Both the position numbers and the translations under genes were made by a program. Below, one piece after another: positions 63,614-64,000 of a stretch of DNA of 64,000 nt. Within the stretch, counting starts at the first letter, position 1. Each line of letters begins with the position of its first letter. The stretch is from the NCBI GenBank assembly GCA_041874755.1, contig CP102611.1, positions 992,001-1,056,000 on the forward strand. Direction: 5' to 3'. This DNA comes from Chitinibacter sp. SCUT-21. GTDB taxonomy: Bacteria; Pseudomonadota; Gammaproteobacteria; Burkholderiales; Chitinibacteraceae. The notes beneath the pieces are model-generated. The model worked only from the letters and a program-made list of their open reading frames with translations. It ran no database searches and was not told where the DNA came from.

Positions 63614-64000
63614 TCTTGCTTATTTAATTTTATTATCGGTTTTTGTGGGCTTAATTGCTTCATTCATTTTGGAACCTATATTGCTTCAGGGTGCAAGCCC
63701 TGCTTGGCGTCGGCCATGGAAAGCAAATTTACTCCACGTATGTGGTTGGCTGCTCATTTTTTGCTTTGAATTGATATTGTTTCAACGCCCATGGTTTGCC
63801 TCTCTTTTGGCTTGCGCGATTTTTTTGCTGCTCATTGTGATTAGCAATACCAAACAGGCGATGCTGCGCGAGCCATTTATTTACCAAGATTTCGAATACT
63901 TTGCGGATCTAATTAAACATCCAAGGCTTTATATTCCATTTTTTGGCATTAGCAAGACCCTTCTCGGCATATTAATTTTCTCTACGTTAATTTCTGCAGG
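63606..64000 (+). CDS. LTA-synthase-like membrane protein, N-terminal part only
   Basis: The frame is open from a GTG at 63606 to the window edge (131 residues, no stop). Residues 1-~130 show three to four hydrophobic segments (LILLSVFVGLIASFILEPILL; GWLLIFCFELILF; SLLACAIFFLLLIVISNT). KQAMLREPFIYQDFEYFADLIKHPRLYIPFFG matches the N-terminal region of alkaline-phosphatase-superfamily LTA-synthase-like proteins found at the end of some capsule loci; the catalytic domain would lie outside the window. The eight-base overlap with the SDR gene supports co-translation. Confidence 0.7.
   Translation, partial: MFDLAYLILLSVFVGLIASFILEPILLQGASPAWRRPWKANLLHVCGWLLIFCFELILFQRPWFASLLACAIFLLLIVISNTKQAMLREPFIYQDFEYFADLIKHPRLYIPFFGISKTLLGILIFSTLISA

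Noticed and set aside
31335-64000. NeuB, KdsA, KpsF or KpsU genes in the capsule locus
   Set aside because: None of the products shows the expected motifs; they may lie outside the window.
1-64000. CRISPR arrays or rRNA genes
   Set aside because: No regularly spaced direct repeats and no rRNA-like sequence were seen; only one tRNA was recognised.

Overview
The window looks like chromosomal DNA of a chitin-degrading betaproteobacterium of the order Neisseriales, of the Chitinibacter/Deefgea kind. This is an inference from gene content: a secreted GH18 chitinase, a GH20 chitobiase without a signal peptide next to an AraC regulator, a split pntAA-pntAB-pntB transhydrogenase, and a uvrA / MFS / ssb block. 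No rRNA or other taxonomic marker is present, so the genus is not proven.

Bases 1-29630 are mostly core genome of moderately high GC. From the left edge: a minus-strand membrane-protein operon (SPFH protein, a 37-residue small protein, a small membrane protein, a DUF350 protein), divergent from a membrane-anchored aminopropyltransferase plus Tat-exported amine-oxidase-like pair; a chitinase; a DUF2325 protein under a Fur-box-like promoter; the pnt operon; a methyltransferase; ssb; an MFS transporter; uvrA; a KAP P-loop ATPase followed by a long hairpin-rich intergenic region; a radical SAM protein; a frameshifted SMI1/KNR4 gene with a DUF2004 gene; chitobiase and its AraC neighbour; purL; an unknown protein; tRNA-Leu(GAG).

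Bases 29640-31334 are a junction. The first codons of what looks like a tRNA-linked integrase are cut by an IS903-type insertion sequence (29867-30902) that has perfect 21-bp ends but no target duplication. This suggests an old genomic island whose left end was rearranged.

Bases 31335-64000 are one large capsule (group 2/ABC-dependent) locus, all on the plus strand. It opens with a 2497-residue reducing polyketide synthase, an alpha-oxoamine synthase and a free-standing E2-type acyltransferase. It continues with KpsE/CtrB, KpsM/CtrC and KpsT/CtrD exporters, glycosyltransferases, two unusual coiled-coil proteins and FkbM methyltransferases. A cassette of aldolase fusion, CMP-sugar synthetase and HAD phosphatase follows, then the outer-membrane KpsD/CtrA lipoprotein. 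The right end holds KpsC-like and KpsS-like Kdo transferases, a short-chain dehydrogenase and the start of an LTA-synthase-like membrane protein. The PKS/oxoamine synthase/SDR/Kps set recalls the rkp-1 genes of Sinorhizobium K-antigen and suggests an amino-lipid made for the capsule. The middle (about 48.2-56.5 kb) is strikingly AT-rich and is probably the strain-specific sugar-assembly cassette.

The most promising under-described element is the aldolase-DUF115 fusion with NeuA-like and HAD genes. It may be a route to a CMP-activated ulosonic acid that does not use NeuB. All functions are from reading the sequence; no searches were run.
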